In this document: positions 16,430 through 25,252 of the stretch, in pieces
Layout of the letters: each line of letters starts with the position of its first letter
Position numbering within the stretch: the stretch's first letter is position 1
Assembly (NCBI GenBank): GCA_023423405.1
Contig: JAFAFR010000038.1
Location: 1-64,000, forward strand
Direction: 5' to 3'
Length of the DNA: 64,000 nt
DNA from: Bacteroidota bacterium
GTDB lineage: Bacteria > Bacteroidota > Bacteroidia > Chitinophagales > Chitinophagaceae
Position numbers and translations under genes: made by a program
The notes under the pieces: generated by a model
What the model saw: only the letters and a program-made list of their open reading frames with translations
What the model was told of the DNA's origin: nothing
Database searches by the model: none

Positions 16430-18781
16430 TTAGAACTCTATTTTATAATTGAATACAGGAATGATGCCAGTCAGGTACAGGTTGACTACTTTACCGGTGA
16501 GCGGGTCGTAGCTGCGGCCATAAATGTTCTGCCGGTTGGTAAGGTTCTGGACATCGAGTGAGACCGTGCTGGTGGTGCGGGACCGGTTCCATTTGAAACT
16601 AAACCGGAAATCGGTACGGAAATAGGCCGGCATCTGCTGGCTGAACGCTTCCGATTCAATATACTTCGTATAACCGCTGCTGATAGATCCGGGAAGGTCG
16701 ATGGGCGTATCGCAGTAGCCTCCCATATACATCAGCTTCAGGTTGAAGCCAAAACTTCTGCGCTGTGAAGGATGTACAAATTCTTTTCCTGCGGTAAGCG
16801 TGCTGCCGATATTACCATTGAAGCGGGTACTTCTTTCAATGCCATCGGCCGCTGTGTATTTGCTCTGGTAAAAAGAATTGGAAAACAGGAAGTAGAAGTT
16901 TTGCCGCAACTGTTTTTCGAGCGACAGCTCCAGCCCGTAGTTCCGGCCTTTGCCGTTACCAACCAGCGGTTCCGTAACAAAATCCTGCAAAACATTCAGC
17001 GTGCTGAAACTGCTGGTATCGTAGGTGCTGATGGGCACATTAAAGAGATGCTGGTAATAGGCTTCGGCGCGCAGGCGCAGACCTTTGCCCAGGAAGCGGG
17101 AATAAGAAAGCACAAAGTGGTGCGACTTGCTCAGCCCCAGCTCCGTATTGGGTGTGGTCCAATCCTGTTCGGCGTTCTGCACTTTGGCAAAGTACACACC
17201 CATGGGCTGTAACTGGCTGTGCAGGCCATACCCGATGGAAAAGCTGTTCCTTTTGTTCGGCTCCCAGCGCAGGGCCGCCCGGGGCTCCAGGGAGGCGCTG
17301 TTGTTGAGCAATAACTGCAGGTAGTGGAGTCCGGCTGTGGCGGTAACCTGCGGAGAGATCCTGTATTCCCATTGGGCAAAGCCCTGCAGGGTTTGGGTAT
17401 TCCCTTCGGCATTGATCCTTTCCAGCACAGGCTCACCGGGATTCTCCTGGCTGTTCTGCAAATAGTTGAATCCTATTTGTGAAAAGATGATGCCGGCCCG
17501 CAGCGACTGCCGTTGGTTAAGCTGGTATTGTATGCCGGTGTTCATGATCCATTTTTTGGTGGAATAGGATTCTTTGAACGTGTTGACAAGACTATCGGGC
17601 GTTTCCGCATACCGCTGGTCATATTTGTTGGCTTGTACGGAATAGGCCAGGCTTGACTTCCATTTGAGTTTTTTTCCCGCCTGTACCTGGTGAGTGATGC
17701 CGGTAACGGCTGTATGGCCGCTGAATACGCCGCCATAGCGGTCCCACTCTTTTTCCCATTTACCGGGATCGGTTTCCGTATCAATGTGCTGCGCATTCTT
17801 GCCCCAGAACCCGAAGAGGCTGAATGTACCTGCCTTGCCTGCGGGCAGGTTGATGTGATAGGAAAGGTCCTGGAAATCTGTGGTGCCGGCGCCGATGTCA
17901 ACACCCATCATGCCCAGCAATTGCAGGGTGGAAAGACGGTAATTTATAAGGTAAGAGCCTTTGTAGTTTTTGGAGAATGGGCCTTCTGCGGCGAGGTTCA
18001 GTCCCAGTACGCCTACCTGCGCTGCGTATTCTCTTTTCTCATCGTTGCCCTTGCGCAGGTGCAGGTCGAATACGCCGCCGAGGGCATTTCCATATTCCGC
18101 GGCGAAGGCGGCGGTCACAAAATCAGAGGTGCTGAGCAACTGACTGCTCAGGATGGAAATGCCGCCGCCACTGCTGCCGGCGCTGGCGAAGTGATTGGGG
18201 TTGGGAATGTCGACGCCTTCCATGCGCCAGAGCAGGCCGTTGGGCGAATTGCCGCGGATCGATACATTGTTGCCGCCATCGTCGGTTGCCATTACGCCGG
18301 CAAAGCTGGTAGCCATACGCAATGGGTCGTTCACCGCGGCTGCATAGCGCTGGGTTTCTTCCACGCTGAAGGTGCGGGCGCTTACCAGGCTGAGATCATT
18401 CAGTGGTTTGGTGCGCAGGCGTTTTGCCTGCACGATCACTTCCTGTTCTTCGCGCACGGCGGCTTGCATCGAAATGGCCAGCACCATTTCCTTGCCTGCA
18501 ATGAGGTTGATGTTTTCCATCCAGATATCCTGGTAACCCTTGTGGGTGATCTGTAACTGCTGGTTGCCCAGCGGCACTTTCTCAAAACGGAAATTGCCTT
18601 TTTCATCTGTTACGGCATGCCGGTTCAATGCCGGGAGTGTAACGGTTGCGCCTGCAACCGGCTCCTGGAGCAGGTTTCCCGTGAGCTGGCCACGCAGGGT
18701 CTGCGTGGTTTGGGCACAAAGGCCAATGGGTAAAACAAAGAAGATTACAAGGAAAAGGTTCGTGCAGATTTTACCATTCAT
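16430..18781 (-). CDS. TonB-dependent receptor with carboxypeptidase-like N-terminal domain
   Basis: 783 residues: signal peptide (about 1-23), carboxypeptidase-regulatory-like domain (about 28-110, LRGQLTGNLLQEPVAGATV), plug domain (about 120-240, with SIRGNSPNGLLWRMEGVDIPNPNHF cut short here for length) and a 22-strand-type barrel to the C-terminus (FNYKIEF). It imports an unknown ligand across the outer membrane using TonB energy. It lacks a SusD partner. It is transcribed with the GIN-domain lipoprotein and lies 63 bases downstream of the STN-repeat gene, on the same strand as a sigma/anti-sigma pair that may control it. Confidence 0.92.
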   Translation of the reverse strand: MNGKICTNLFLVIFFVLPIGLCAQTTQTLRGQLTGNLLQEPVAGATVTLPALNRHAVTDEKGNFRFEKVPLGNQQLQITHKGYQDIWMENINLIAGKEMVLAISMQAAVREEQEVIVQAKRLRTKPLNDLSLVSARTFSVEETQRYAAAVNDPLRMATSFAGVMATDDGGNNVSIRGNSPNGLLWRMEGVDIPNPNHFASAGSSGGGISILSSQLLSTSDFVTAAFAAEYGNALGGVFDLHLRKGNDEKREYAAQVGVLGLNLAAEGPFSKNYKGSYLINYRLSTLQLLGMMGVDIGAGTTDFQDLSYHINLPAGKAGTFSLFGFWGKNAQHIDTETDPGKWEKEWDRYGGVFSGHTAVTGITHQVQAGKKLKWKSSLAYSVQANKYDQRYAETPDSLVNTFKESYSTKKWIMNTGIQYQLNQRQSLRAGIIFSQIGFNYLQNSQENPGEPVLERINAEGNTQTLQGFAQWEYRISPQVTATAGLHYLQLLLNNSASLEPRAALRWEPNKRNSFSIGYGLHSQLQPMGVYFAKVQNAEQDWTTPNTELGLSKSHHFVLSYSRFLGKGLRLRAEAYYQHLFNVPISTYDTSSFSTLNVLQDFVTEPLVGNGKGRNYGLELSLEKQLRQNFYFLFSNSFYQSKYTAADGIERSTRFNGNIGSTLTAGKEFVHPSQRRSFGFNLKLMYMGGYCDTPIDLPGSISSGYTKYIESEAFSQQMPAYFRTDFRFSFKWNRSRTTSTVSLDVQNLTNRQNIYGRSYDPLTGKVVNLYLTGIIPVFNYKIEF

Positions 18782-18844
18782 ATCATCGGTTTTGTATCCG
18801 ACAACAGATGATCAACTTACCCCCATTGTGAATTGTGAAAAAAA

Positions 18845-20590
18845 TCAAAAAAGGTGTATGCCTGCGGTCCAGCCGACCCAGCCATAACGGTTATGCCCAA
18901 GGTCGAAGTTTTTAATGGTTTCTTTGGGCAGCGGCGACTCCCATCCGTCGATGGGACCGGGCTGGTTGGTTTGCATTACGGCAAAAGCCGGGCCGCCAAA
19001 CAGGGCAAACCATTTTGTCAGTTGTACGCGCATGTTTACGCCGGCGCGGCTCATCAGGTTGAGGTATTCCCAACTGCCGAGGTAGCAATACTGGGTGCTC
19101 AGTTCCAGGTTGAGCCCAAACACTTTGCCAAACGAGAATTCCGTGCCGATGCCGTAGCCGAAGGTCACGATGCGCTTGCTGGTATCGGGATTTACGCCGC
19201 CCTGCAGAATGCTGTAGAGTTTGTGGTTGCCTGTTTTGAAGGCGGCATTGAAGGGCGTGGTTTCCGTTGTGTAGAAGGCCAGTTTGTGATAGCCTTTCAA
19301 CACCACGTTGATGAGGCCGATGCTGTAGCCCTCCGAACTGTCGGCGATATTGATCAGGCCTATCTGCACGCCTTTTAACCGCCGTGCATAGTTTACCACG
19401 CCGCCGATCTGCAGGCCCTTTAAAGTATCGCGCACAAAATTGTTGACGCCGCCGATCTGAACTCCTCTTACACTGCCTGCCACAAAGTTGTTGATGCCAC
19501 CGATCTGCAGCCCGCTGCTGCGATCCAGTACCGTATTGCTCAGTCCGCCGATCTGCAGTCCGTTCATTTTTCCGCCCACAATATTGACCAGTCCGGCGAT
19601 TTGCGCCCACTGCACGGATTTCTTATCGATGTTAAAAAGACCGCCCAGTTCAAACCCGTTCACACCGCCGCTGTAGCCGCCAAACAGGTTGAAGGAAAAA
19701 TTATTCACCACCTGTGAGTTGAGCTTGCCATTGGAAGACAGGCCGGGAGTAAGCGAAAACTGCACGGGTCTTACCGTAAAGAATTTGCCCATATTGATGC
19801 TCTGCATCTTCAGCCTCGAGGAGAGCAGGAATTTTCCAAGCGCCGTGCGCTGTACCCTGATGGAATCGAGCTTGGTGTACAGGTACAGCAGGCTGCTGCT
19901 GTCGGGCTGGGGAACAGCTATGTAGAGCGAGTCGGGGAGGAGGCCCTGCCCCGGAGCGATGATCACATGGGTGCCATTGATCTCCATGGGGCTCAGCGTA
20001 ATGCTGAGCTCCTGGTTGAAACCCGCATGGATGCTGATGGTGGTATCCTGGTAAAATTCTTTACTAACGGTAAGGGCTGCCCGCTGGTACCGGGTTTTCA
20101 GCTTCAGCCGGAAATGACCCGAGGCATCGGTAAGCGCCGCAGCGAGACGGTCTTTTTCGTACACGCTGGCATCGGCTATGATCTCGCCGGTCTGGTCGTC
20201 CTTTACGTAACCCGATACCTGGTAGAAATTATCGTTGCTGCGGCCCTGCTCCGTTACCAGGCTGATGCGCAGCGGCGCTTTGCGGATGATGATATAGTGT
20301 TCGGTTTCCCTGAATTCATACCCGTTTGGAAAGATCAGGTCCAGCGCGGCTTTCACGGTGCGTGTGCCACCCGGGTAATTCACCATGCTGTCGCGGCGGA
20401 TGATATTGCTGTTGTAGCTGAAGTAAAAATTTCCCTGGTTGGAAATGATCTCAAGAAGGTCCTGCACGCTCTGGCGGTTAGCCGCCACCGTTACCTGCCG
20501 GCTCAATAGCTGGGCTTTTGCCGTTTGGCCGATCAGCAACCCCAGCAGGCATACAAACAAATATTTACTCCAGCACATATCCCGCGTCAT
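18845..20590 (-). CDS. STN domain plus carboxypeptidase-like domain plus LA_2272-type surface repeats
   Basis: About 581 residues from the chosen start. Signal peptide (CWSKYLFVCLLGLLIGQTAKA), STN (secretin/TonB N-terminal) domain (about 30-100), carboxypeptidase-like beta domain (about 125-205), linker, then about eight approximately 16-residue repeats of the form GLQIGGxxNxV (about 320-450), then a terminal region that looks like membrane strands. The repeats resemble those of LA_2272-type surface proteins. Starts at 20623, 20590 and 20578 are all open; 20590 and 20578 give a clean signal peptide and overlap the upstream fecR-like gene by 26 or 14 bases. In place of a SusC-type receptor, this protein directly follows the sigma/anti-sigma pair. 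Confidence 0.75.
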   Translation of the reverse strand: MTRDMCWSKYLFVCLLGLLIGQTAKAQLLSRQVTVAANRQSVQDLLEIISNQGNFYFSYNSNIIRRDSMVNYPGGTRTVKAALDLIFPNGYEFRETEHYIIIRKAPLRISLVTEQGRSNDNFYQVSGYVKDDQTGEIIADASVYEKDRLAAALTDASGHFRLKLKTRYQRAALTVSKEFYQDTTISIHAGFNQELSITLSPMEINGTHVIIAPGQGLLPDSLYIAVPQPDSSSLLYLYTKLDSIRVQRTALGKFLLSSRLKMQSINMGKFFTVRPVQFSLTPGLSSNGKLNSQVVNNFSFNLFGGYSGGVNGFELGGLFNIDKKSVQWAQIAGLVNIVGGKMNGLQIGGLSNTVLDRSSGLQIGGINNFVAGSVRGVQIGGVNNFVRDTLKGLQIGGVVNYARRLKGVQIGLINIADSSEGYSIGLINVVLKGYHKLAFYTTETTPFNAAFKTGNHKLYSILQGGVNPDTSKRIVTFGYGIGTEFSFGKVFGLNLELSTQYCYLGSWEYLNLMSRAGVNMRVQLTKWFALFGGPAFAVMQTNQPGPIDGWESPLPKETIKNFDLGHNRYGWVGWTAGIHLF

Positions 20591-21581
20591 TCCTGCTGGC
20601 TTTGATGTCAAAGGTTTCTTCAATGATCCGGATGATCCTTTCTATCGGCTCTTCCTGGAAGGTGGTGTTCAGCCGCAGCTCGCGGATGGCCGGGTTGCGG
20701 ATCTCTATTTTCAGTCCATATGCCTGCTCCAGCGCCAGGACCAGTTTCCACAGTGGCGTATTGTCGCAAACAAAAGTGCGGGTGGCATAGTATTGATAGA
20801 GCTGGTCTTTTTCCTCGCGGGGCTGCAGCACGGTAGTGCTGTCGGACACCACTATTTTTTGCCGCGGATGCAGCAGCACTTTCTTGTCAGCATGGCTTAC
20901 TTCCACCAGCCCGCTGGCCACGATCACTTCGGTGGTAGCTCCCTGCTGGCGGATGTTAAAAGAAGTGCCCAGCACTTTTACGGTTACGTTGCCAACCTTT
21001 ACCAGGAAAGGATGTGTTTTATCGGGCGTAACGGTGAAAAAGCCTTCACCCTTTAGTTCAACCGTTCTTTCTTCGCCCCTGAATGTTTCGGGATAAGAGA
21101 GGGTGGAGTGTTTGTTCAGCACTACTTCCGAGCCGTCGGAAAGCCGCCGCTGCGCTGTTTCGGCCTGCGTGATCCATTCCACCGGGGCGGGCGCCAGCAG
21201 GTTGCGGATCAGCAGGGTCGCTGCCGTGCCAATACCCACCACCAACAGCAGGATGGCGGCAAAACGCACCCACCGCGAAACCAGTGGCAATACCCTGGCG
21301 CTGCGGGCGGCGGCTGTTTCAGGGCCGGCGGTTGTTCGCCCTGCGACCGGCTGTTCTATGCGCTGCAGGAATTTCTCCCAGGCAAGGTTTTCGTCGACAG
21401 CAGAAGTTTGAGCCAGTTGCCGGCTTTCTTTCCAGATGCTGCTGAACTGCTCAAAATAGTGCTGGTGCGATGGATCGGCCGCCAGCCAGGCTTCCAGCTC
21501 GGCCAGTTCGCCCGCGTCCGCTTCGCCGCTGAGCCGGCTCACCATCAGGGCATCGTAATAATATGGTGTTTCTTCTTTCAA
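20565..21581 (-). CDS. FecR-family anti-sigma factor
   Basis: 338 residues: cytoplasmic N-terminal sigma-binding region (about 1-95), one membrane segment (about 105-127, FAAILLLVVGIGTAATLL), then a periplasmic FecR domain (about 140-240, RRLSDGSEVVLNKHSTLSYPETF is its hallmark) and a C-terminal DUF4974-type domain (about 265-338). It holds the neighbouring ECF sigma inactive until a surface signal arrives. Its start overlaps the sigma gene stop by 4 bases, and its end overlaps the STN-repeat gene. Confidence 0.95.
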   Translation of the reverse strand: MKEETPYYYDALMVSRLSGEADAGELAELEAWLAADPSHQHYFEQFSSIWKESRQLAQTSAVDENLAWEKFLQRIEQPVAGRTTAGPETAAARSARVLPLVSRWVRFAAILLLVVGIGTAATLLIRNLLAPAPVEWITQAETAQRRLSDGSEVVLNKHSTLSYPETFRGEERTVELKGEGFFTVTPDKTHPFLVKVGNVTVKVLGTSFNIRQQGATTEVIVASGLVEVSHADKKVLLHPRQKIVVSDSTTVLQPREEKDQLYQYYATRTFVCDNTPLWKLVLALEQAYGLKIEIRNPAIRELRLNTTFQEEPIERIIRIIEETFDIKASRNDAGYVLE

Positions 21582-22147
21582 ATGAGCAGGATTATAAGGA
21601 ATAGGGGAAGAAAGTCGACCAGCTTTTCGCGCATCAGCCGCAGTGCCTTGCCCATCTGGTTTTCTACCGTTTTAACGGATATGCCTAAGCGCTCGGCAAT
21701 ATCCATATACCGGAGCTCTTCAAAGCGGCTCATCTGGAAAATGGTCCGGCATTGTTCCGGGAGCGACTGCAGGGCCTGATCGATGTGCTGCTGCAGCTCG
21801 CCCAGTTGCAATTTTCCGTGGGCGGCCAGCGAACTGTCTTCTGCGCGCTGACTGGCAAACTGCCGGTAGGCCGCTTTCACTTTTTCGTGTTTCAGGTGAT
21901 TGAGGCATTCGTTGTGCACCGACCGGTACAGGTAGGCGGTGGCCGATTGCGTGATGCTGATCTGCTCTCTTTTTTCCCAGAGGCGGCAGAAGACCTGCTG
22001 AACGGTTTCTTCGGCCAGCGCCTCATCGCGCAGCATGGTACAGGCATAAGCATGCAGGCTTTTAAAATGTGTTTTAAAAACCGCTTCAAATCCCTGTATT
22101 CCCTCGTCGGTGATCAGTTGAAATTCACCGGCAACCGGTAAAGCCAT
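21578..22147 (-). CDS. ECF-type RNA polymerase sigma-70 factor (FecI-like)
   Basis: About 189 residues with sigma region 2 (FKSLHAYACTMLRDEALAEETVQQVF, about 25-50, cut by eye) and region 4 (LPEQCRTIFQMSRFE, then YMDIAERLGISVKTVENQM, the helix-turn-helix). A longer frame opens at 22225, but the TATATTTG promoter element at 22171-22178 lies inside that extension, so the ATG at 22147 is preferred. It should direct transcription of its own operon and perhaps the TonB receptor. The C-terminus is unusually hydrophobic (LVDFLPLFLIILLI). Confidence 0.92.
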   Translation of the reverse strand: MALPVAGEFQLITDEGIQGFEAVFKTHFKSLHAYACTMLRDEALAEETVQQVFCRLWEKREQISITQSATAYLYRSVHNECLNHLKHEKVKAAYRQFASQRAEDSSLAAHGKLQLGELQQHIDQALQSLPEQCRTIFQMSRFEELRYMDIAERLGISVKTVENQMGKALRLMREKLVDFLPLFLIILLI

Positions 22148-22170
22148 ACGCCTGAATTGGTATCTTCTTT

Positions 22171-22178
22171 CAAATATA
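22171..22178 (-). promoter_or_regulatory. Minus-7 element of the sigma/anti-sigma operon
   Basis: TATATTTG on the minus strand, 23 bases before the ATG at 22147. No clear TTTG partner is seen upstream. It decides the sigma-factor start, because a longer reading would place the promoter inside the gene. Confidence 0.55.
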
Positions 22179-22247
22179 GCCGCTTCTGCCAAAATGCCTT
22201 TAGGGTAAGACAACCGTTCATCCATTTACCCCTATGCGCCCTGTAAA

Positions 22248-22814
22248 TTATTTCAGGCAGTTGTCGCGCAGGTTCTTGATCCAGGCCAGGCCCTTTTTCC
22301 GCGCAAAAGTGATATTCCTTTCGGGTATTTCGTCGGGATCGCCCGGATAGTGCTCCAGCGCTTTCTCAATGCTTTCTTCCCGCAGCAGGTGGAACATGGG
22401 ATAGGGCGAGCGGTTGGTGAAGTTGGCCGCATCGTCTTCGGCCGTATCGGCAAAACGGTAGCCGGGATGGAAGCTGGCGAGTTGGTAAACGCCTTCGTAT
22501 CCTTTTTTCACCAGCAGTTTTTCCAGTTGCTCCAGTTGGTCGAGGTAGTTGTCAAAACTGTGAAGGCCGGCCGTAAGGATGATAAGGCTGGTTTCAATTT
22601 CAGGATTGTCGTCGAGCCGCGACCATTCAGCCAGCACCACATCGCGCAACTGGCCGGGGTCGTCGAGCACCCTGTAAAAAACGGTGTTGCGGTCCATTTC
22701 TCTTTTTGCAAAGGGACAGAAACCACAGGCGATCACCACGTCAAAAATCCAGCGGCGGGTTTGTTCGATGGCTGTTTGGGGAGAGACCATGCTGCAATTT
22801 AGGCATTCGGTCAT
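22248..22814 (-). CDS. DUF1415 family protein
   Basis: 188 residues, soluble. It matches the DUF1415 family by CGFCPFAKRE near residue 32, HPGYRFADTAEDDAANFTNRSPYP and IPERNI. The function is not established. The paired Cys in GFCPFAK and acidic clusters might bind a ligand or metal, but this is a guess. An internal start MVSPQ (22790) is equally plausible. It is 2 bases downstream of the iron-permease-like gene and likely co-transcribed. Confidence 0.85.
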   Translation of the reverse strand: MTECLNCSMVSPQTAIEQTRRWIFDVVIACGFCPFAKREMDRNTVFYRVLDDPGQLRDVVLAEWSRLDDNPEIETSLIILTAGLHSFDNYLDQLEQLEKLLVKKGYEGVYQLASFHPGYRFADTAEDDAANFTNRSPYPMFHLLREESIEKALEHYPGDPDEIPERNITFARKKGLAWIKNLRDNCLK

Positions 22815-22816
22815 TG

Positions 22817-23254
22817 TTACTGGAATTGCCCGTTCTGTTCTGCCGCGGCCGGTGGTGGTGGCGAGCTTTGATCCTGGTCCGACAGGTGGATGTATTTTTT
22901 CTTGATCGCTTCAATTTCTTCTTCGGTGAGGTCTTCTATATCGATCAGTTTGTTGTCGGCCTTTTCCAGCGCAGCAATCAGTTCATTCAGTTTGAGTTGG
23001 ATGGCCATGGTGTCTTTGTTCTGTGACTGCTGGATCAAAAAAACCATGAGGAAGGTGATGATGGTGGTGCCGGTATTGATGACCAGTTGCCAGGTTTCTG
23101 AATAACCGGCGAAGGGCCCGGTGATGGCCCAGATGATGACCACCAGGGCAGCGCTGATGAAAGCAGCCGGACTTCCACTGGTCCTGGTGATCTTACCGGC
23201 GATGGTGTCGAAAAGCCGGCCGACTGTTCCCGGTTTTTTGGCATGGAGTGACAT
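22817..23254 (-). CDS. Low-affinity iron permease family protein
   Basis: 145 residues with two membrane segments (about 30-50 and 60-80) and the family signature GSPAAFISAALVVIIWA, ETWQLVINTGTTIITFLMVFLIQ and QNKDTMAIQLKLNELI. The C-terminus is a charged helix and a Pro-rich tail. The name comes from a loose relation to fungal Fet4; direct iron transport by the bacterial proteins is not shown. Confidence 0.88.
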   Translation of the reverse strand: MSLHAKKPGTVGRLFDTIAGKITRTSGSPAAFISAALVVIIWAITGPFAGYSETWQLVINTGTTIITFLMVFLIQQSQNKDTMAIQLKLNELIAALEKADNKLIDIEDLTEEEIEAIKKKYIHLSDQDQSSPPPPAAAEQNGQFQ

Positions 23255-23326
23255 ATGTTTTTTGAAATGCTGCTAAAATCCTGTGCCAGCTTAAAATGCC
23301 GTAGCTTAGGATCTAAAATTCGGCTG

Positions 23327-24256
23327 TTGAAAAGAAGACATTTTGTATCGTCCGGCTTATGGCTTGCCGGTTCCGCCCTGCTGCCCGCTTCCGTTCTTGC
23401 AAATGCTGGACTCGCTGCCAATGCATCTCCAAATGCTGCTTCGCCGCTCCTGAGTTTTTCTACCCTGGGCTGCCCGAAATGGGACCTGCCCCAGGTACTG
23501 TCTTTTGCAGCCGCGAAAGGATACCAGGGCGTGGAACTGCGGGGCATCAATGGCGAGCTGAACCTGCCGGCCAGTCCCTGGTTTCGCGACAGCGCCAGTA
23601 CTGCCGCTACCCTGCAGCGTTTCCGCGACAACAAGCTGCGCATAGCCGGGCTCGGTTCCTCGGCCGAACTCCATCATGCCGACCCTGCCAAACGCCGCGA
23701 AGCCATTGACCAGGCCAAAGCTTTCATCGACCTGGCGAATGCGCTCGGCGGCACCAACGTGCGGGTCTTCCCCAATAAACTGCCGAAAGAAGAAAACAAA
23801 AAAGTAGTGATCGACCGCATTGCCGCGGGCATGAACGAACTGGCGGCCTACGCCAAAGGCGGACCCAGCACCGTGTTGCTGGAGACGCACGGCGACCTGG
23901 TATGGGCCGACGACATCGTGCAGGTAATGCAACAGGTGAGCGGGCCCGCGGGCGTCATCTGGGACATCTACAATATGTGGACCATCACGCAGGAAGCGCC
24001 TGCTGTTGTTTTCCCCAAACTGCGCCCCTATATCCGGCACACGCATATCAAGGACTCGCAGCCGGCCAATGGCCAGGAGCACTATGTATTGCTGGGAAAG
24101 GGCCGGGCGCCGGTGCGCGAAGCCGTTGCCCTGCTGAAAAGCAGCGGCTATTCCGGCTTCTACAGTTTTGAATGGGAAAAGCTCTGGCACCCTGATATTG
24201 CGGAACCGGAAATTGCGTTAGCCGATTTTCCACAGGCCTTCAAGAAGATTTGGTGA
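23327..24256 (+). CDS. Exported sugar phosphate isomerase/epimerase-like TIM-barrel protein
   Basis: About 309 residues from a TTG start, beginning KRRHFVSSGLWLAG, a probable twin-arginine (Tat) signal, then an AP-endonuclease-2-type TIM barrel (FSTLGCPKWDL, GYQGVELRG, TVLLETHGDLV, GVIWDIYNMW, HTHIKDSQ, YSGFYSFEWEK) with conserved Glu/His/Asp metal ligands. Family members isomerise or oxidise sugars or inositols. The longest frame starts with ATG at 23255, but that abuts the divergent gene with zero gap and puts 24 residues before the Tat motif, so TTG 23327 is preferred. Confidence 0.72.
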   Translation: MKRRHFVSSGLWLAGSALLPASVLANAGLAANASPNAASPLLSFSTLGCPKWDLPQVLSFAAAKGYQGVELRGINGELNLPASPWFRDSASTAATLQRFRDNKLRIAGLGSSAELHHADPAKRREAIDQAKAFIDLANALGGTNVRVFPNKLPKEENKKVVIDRIAAGMNELAAYAKGGPSTVLLETHGDLVWADDIVQVMQQVSGPAGVIWDIYNMWTITQEAPAVVFPKLRPYIRHTHIKDSQPANGQEHYVLLGKGRAPVREAVALLKSSGYSGFYSFEWEKLWHPDIAEPEIALADFPQAFKKIW

Positions 24257-24264
24257 GCCACTTT

Positions 24265-25227
24265 TCAGCCCGGGATCTGCTGTGGCATGGGCCTGCCTTC
24301 TTTAACGGCCAGCAGGTTGTCCGCTGCCATCAGGGCCATCTGGTTGCGCGTTTCTACTGTGGCCGAACCGATATGCGGTAACACACAAACATTGTCCATC
24401 GTAAGCAGGGGATTGTCTTTCGCCATGGGCTCGGGATTGGTAACGTCCAGCCCGGCGCCCCAGATCCATTGTTCGCGCAGCGCTTTGATAAGGGCTTCTT
24501 CGTTGTGCAGCTTGCCCCTCGCAGTATTGATGAATATGGAACCGGGCTTCATCCTGCGAAAAGCAGCTTCGTCGAATTTGCCGGCGGTTTCCGCGCTCAG
24601 GCTGGCGTGCACCGACAGCACATCGGAGGCCTGCAGTAATTCATCGAAATCAACATAACGGGCGCCGGCAGGATTTTCTCCATTGGGCAGCACGCGCCGG
24701 TTGTGGTAAACGATCTTCATCGAAAAAGCGGCCTTGCAAAGCCGGGCCATTTCTGACCCGATACGTCCCATGCCGAACACGCCCAGGGTTTTGCCGTAGA
24801 GCTCCTGTCCCAGGTGTGCGGTAGGTTGGTAGAAGCCCCAGTCGCCATTGACAATGCGCCGGTACATCTGGAACGCGTTGCGCGAAACCGCCAGCATCAG
24901 GAGGAAGGCCGCATCGGCTGTTGCCCGGCTCAGCACCCCGGGCGTATTGCTCACGGGAATGCCCTGCGCTTTTGCCGCGTTGAGGTCGAGTCGGTCGTAC
25001 CCCACGCTCAGCAGTGCGACCGCTTTCAGGTGAGGGCAGCGCCGGAAGAAATCTTCGTCCAGCCGGTGCGTGCCGGCACTGAGCAGGGCATCGTATCCCT
25101 GGAGGATATGAATGAGTTCTTCCTGCGGCAATTCCTGCTGTCCATGGTAGCTGTCGACCTGGCAGCCGGCAGCCTCCAGTTTTTCAATGGCAATGGCAGG
25201 AATGATGCGCGTGATGAAGATCTTCAT
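24265..25227 (-). CDS. D-2-hydroxyacid dehydrogenase (glyoxylate/glycerate type)
   Basis: 320 residues. Substrate domain, then the Rossmann motif GVFGMGRIGSEMA (about 150-162), Arg in NTARGKLHNEEALI, Glu in DVTNPEPM and catalytic His in LPHIGSAT, all typical of the GyaR/GhrB group that reduces glyoxylate or hydroxypyruvate with NAD(P)H. Start at ATG 25227 (MKIFITR); the longer open frame adds an unrelated N-terminus. It lies between the convergent epimerase-like gene and the PQQ sugar dehydrogenase. Confidence 0.9.
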   Translation of the reverse strand: MKIFITRIIPAIAIEKLEAAGCQVDSYHGQQELPQEELIHILQGYDALLSAGTHRLDEDFFRRCPHLKAVALLSVGYDRLDLNAAKAQGIPVSNTPGVLSRATADAAFLLMLAVSRNAFQMYRRIVNGDWGFYQPTAHLGQELYGKTLGVFGMGRIGSEMARLCKAAFSMKIVYHNRRVLPNGENPAGARYVDFDELLQASDVLSVHASLSAETAGKFDEAAFRRMKPGSIFINTARGKLHNEEALIKALREQWIWGAGLDVTNPEPMAKDNPLLTMDNVCVLPHIGSATVETRNQMALMAADNLLAVKEGRPMPQQIPG

Positions 25228-25252
25228 GGTGACGGCTGTTTGAAGAAGCCGC

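Noticed and set aside
19370..19600. Repeated CCGCCGATCTGCA-like DNA as a mobile or regulatory repeat
   Set aside because: It codes for the GLQIGG surface repeats in a single reading frame.
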